Shown here: positions 6,380-7,257 of the stretch, in pieces
How positions within the stretch are numbered: position 1 is the stretch's first letter
Layout: each line of letters opens with the position of its first letter
Assembly (NCBI GenBank): GCA_947446625.1
Contig: CANFIE010000201.1
Location: forward strand, 1-7,257
DNA from: Acetobacteraceae bacterium
GTDB taxonomy: Bacteria > Pseudomonadota > Alphaproteobacteria > Acetobacterales > Acetobacteraceae
DNA length: 7,257 nt
Direction: 5' to 3'
Made by a program: the position numbers and the translations under genes
Notes under the pieces: generated by a model
Database searches by the model: none
The model's input: the letters and a program-made list of their open reading frames with translations, nothing else
What the model was told of the DNA's origin: nothing

Positions 6380-6904
6380 ATGAACGCCCGGCAGATCGAC
6401 GGCTTCTTCAAATACACGCCTGAAGGCCAGGTGTTCTTTCGGTTCGGCCGGCTGGGCAGCGGCTACCAGGTACCGCCAGAGCGGGCCGCCACGCTGCGCA
6501 AACTGCTGGCGATTGGCGACACCCTGCTCATCGGCGCCCTGCTACTGGTATGGGCGGTGCGCTGGCTTGGGCATCTCGACCAAGCCGCGCTGGGCCTGCT
6601 CATCATCATCTTCGCTGCCATGGCCGGCTACCTTGGCGCCACCGGCTGGTTGCTGCGGGGCTGCCCGCGCAGTGCCGAACGCCTGACCAATGCCGATGTG
6701 CTGCGCAGCCGGGGCCGGCTGGAACCCGCCTGGGCCCTGGCGATGCTGGCGGGGATCTCTGGCCTGTTGGGCCTGGTCTGCCTATGGATGCTGGCCGACA
6801 GCCTGGCCCACCCCGGCGAGGCCACCATCATCGCGCTCGGCTTCCTGGCGCTGTGCGGCCTGGTGCTGGTCTATTCCCTCCGGCTGCAGAAGCTGCGGGA
6901 ATAG
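6380..6904 (+). CDS. Small four-helix membrane protein of unknown function
   Basis: A 174-residue protein and the only plus-strand gene in the window. A soluble N-terminus of about 40 residues contains FFKYTPEGQVFFRFGRLGSG (9-28) followed by YQVPPERA. The pattern G-x-V-F-F...G-x-x-G-x-GY-x-x-P recalls N-termini I have seen on small uncharacterised membrane proteins, but I cannot name the family. Four hydrophobic segments follow at about 42-62, 68-92, 116-139 and 147-168, joined by a polar, positively charged loop (93-115) that should be cytoplasmic. The ATG is fixed by the AAGGAGG site. The gene is divergent from the acyltransferase and convergent with the RidA-family gene, only 12 bp separating the stops, with no terminator hairpin visible. 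Function is unknown. The strong ribosome site, hydropathy and G/C third-position bias argue that it is real. Confidence 0.85.
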   Translation: MNARQIDGFFKYTPEGQVFFRFGRLGSGYQVPPERAATLRKLLAIGDTLLIGALLLVWAVRWLGHLDQAALGLLIIIFAAMAGYLGATGWLLRGCPRSAERLTNADVLRSRGRLEPAWALAMLAGISGLLGLVCLWMLADSLAHPGEATIIALGFLALCGLVLVYSLRLQKLRE

Positions 6905-6916
6905 CCCCCGCAACCT

Positions 6917-7257
6917 TCAGCCGATCTCGAACAGCCCCTCAACCTCAACCGGCGCATCCGCCGGCAGGCTGGGCACGCCAATGGTGGTGCGGGCGTGCCG
7001 GCCGGCGTCACCAAACACCGCCACGGCCAGGTCGCTGGCGCCGTTCATCACCAGGGCGTGCTGGGTGAAATCCGGCCCCGCGGCAATGAAGCCGCCCAGC
7101 CGCACCACCTTGCGCACCTTGTCCAGGTCGCCGCCGCAGGCCGCCTTCAGCTGCGCCAGCAGGTTGATGAAGCACAGTCGCGCCGCTTCCTGGCCCTGCT
7201 CCAGCGAAACCGCCTTGCCATGCTTGATATCCATGGTCGTGCCCAGCTTGCCGGTGA
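6917..7257 (-). CDS. RidA/YjgF/YER057c/UK114 family protein, C-terminal part
   Basis: The 3' 112 complete codons of a RidA-family gene whose start lies beyond the right edge; the frame remains open to the last base, so the ATG at 7234 is internal (it is preceded in frame by TGKLGTT). Recognisable features are TGKLGTTMDI, INLLAQLKAACGGDLDKVRK, GASDLAVAVFGDAGRHAR and the ending VEVEGLFEIG. Archetypal RidA deaminates reactive enamine/imine intermediates of amino-acid metabolism through an arginine. The Arg in GRHART (codon 6991-6989) is in the expected place, so imine deaminase activity is possible, although this longer subgroup (about 150 residues) is less well characterised than the roughly 130-residue archetype. 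It acts in the cytoplasm. It is on the same strand as the COG3146 gene but separated from it by the oppositely oriented membrane-protein gene, so the two are not in one transcript here. Confidence 0.88.
   Translation of the reverse strand, partial: TGKLGTTMDIKHGKAVSLEQGQEAARLCFINLLAQLKAACGGDLDKVRKVVRLGGFIAAGPDFTQHALVMNGASDLAVAVFGDAGRHARTTIGVPSLPADAPVEVEGLFEIG

Noticed and set aside
6905..6916. Possible bidirectional terminator between the convergent stops
   Set aside because: Only 12 bp, with no inverted repeat or T-run; nothing supports a terminator.

Overview
This window comes from a high-GC (about two thirds or more G+C by eye) Gram-negative bacterium. An alphaproteobacterium, of the Acetobacteraceae/Rhodospirillales or Sphingomonadales type, is my best guess. 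The reasons are the strong G/C third-position bias, the COG3146 acyltransferase near a RidA-family gene (a pairing I recall from alphaproteobacteria), and densely overlapped genes. No rRNA, tRNA, CRISPR array, IS element or phage gene was seen.

Layout, right to left on the minus strand. The right edge (6917-7257) holds the C-terminal part of a RidA/YjgF-family gene. A small four-helix membrane protein gene (6380-6904, plus strand) lies next to it, the only plus-strand gene, convergent with RidA and divergent from what follows. A 107-bp divergent spacer (6273-6379) then leads into a compact minus-strand gene train running off the left edge: COG3146/FemAB-like N-acyltransferase (6272-5115), EamA/DMT permease (5118-4246), nuclease-helicase fusion of the DUF2075 family (4249-2210), secreted endonuclease/exonuclease/phosphatase-fold enzyme (2180-1305), MFS permease (1305-76), and the first 25 codons of a PPK2-type polyphosphate kinase (76-1).

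The six train members are packed with GTGA, ATGA, TGATG and TGATG start/stop overlaps and one 29-bp gap, so they are probably co-transcribed and in part translationally coupled. These junctions also fix the starts of the DMT, helicase, MFS and PPK2 genes, three of which are shorter than the longest open frame suggests. The products do not form a recognisable pathway: two permeases, an acyltransferase, two nucleic-acid-type enzymes and a polyphosphate kinase.

The most interesting item is the 679-aa protein that joins a RecB-like PD-(D/E)XK nuclease domain, with all visible catalytic residues intact, to a complete DUF2075 superfamily 1-type helicase. This is the architecture of a single-protein nucleic-acid defence or DNA-processing factor, but its setting is a chromosomal operon with no other defence gene or mobile element in view.
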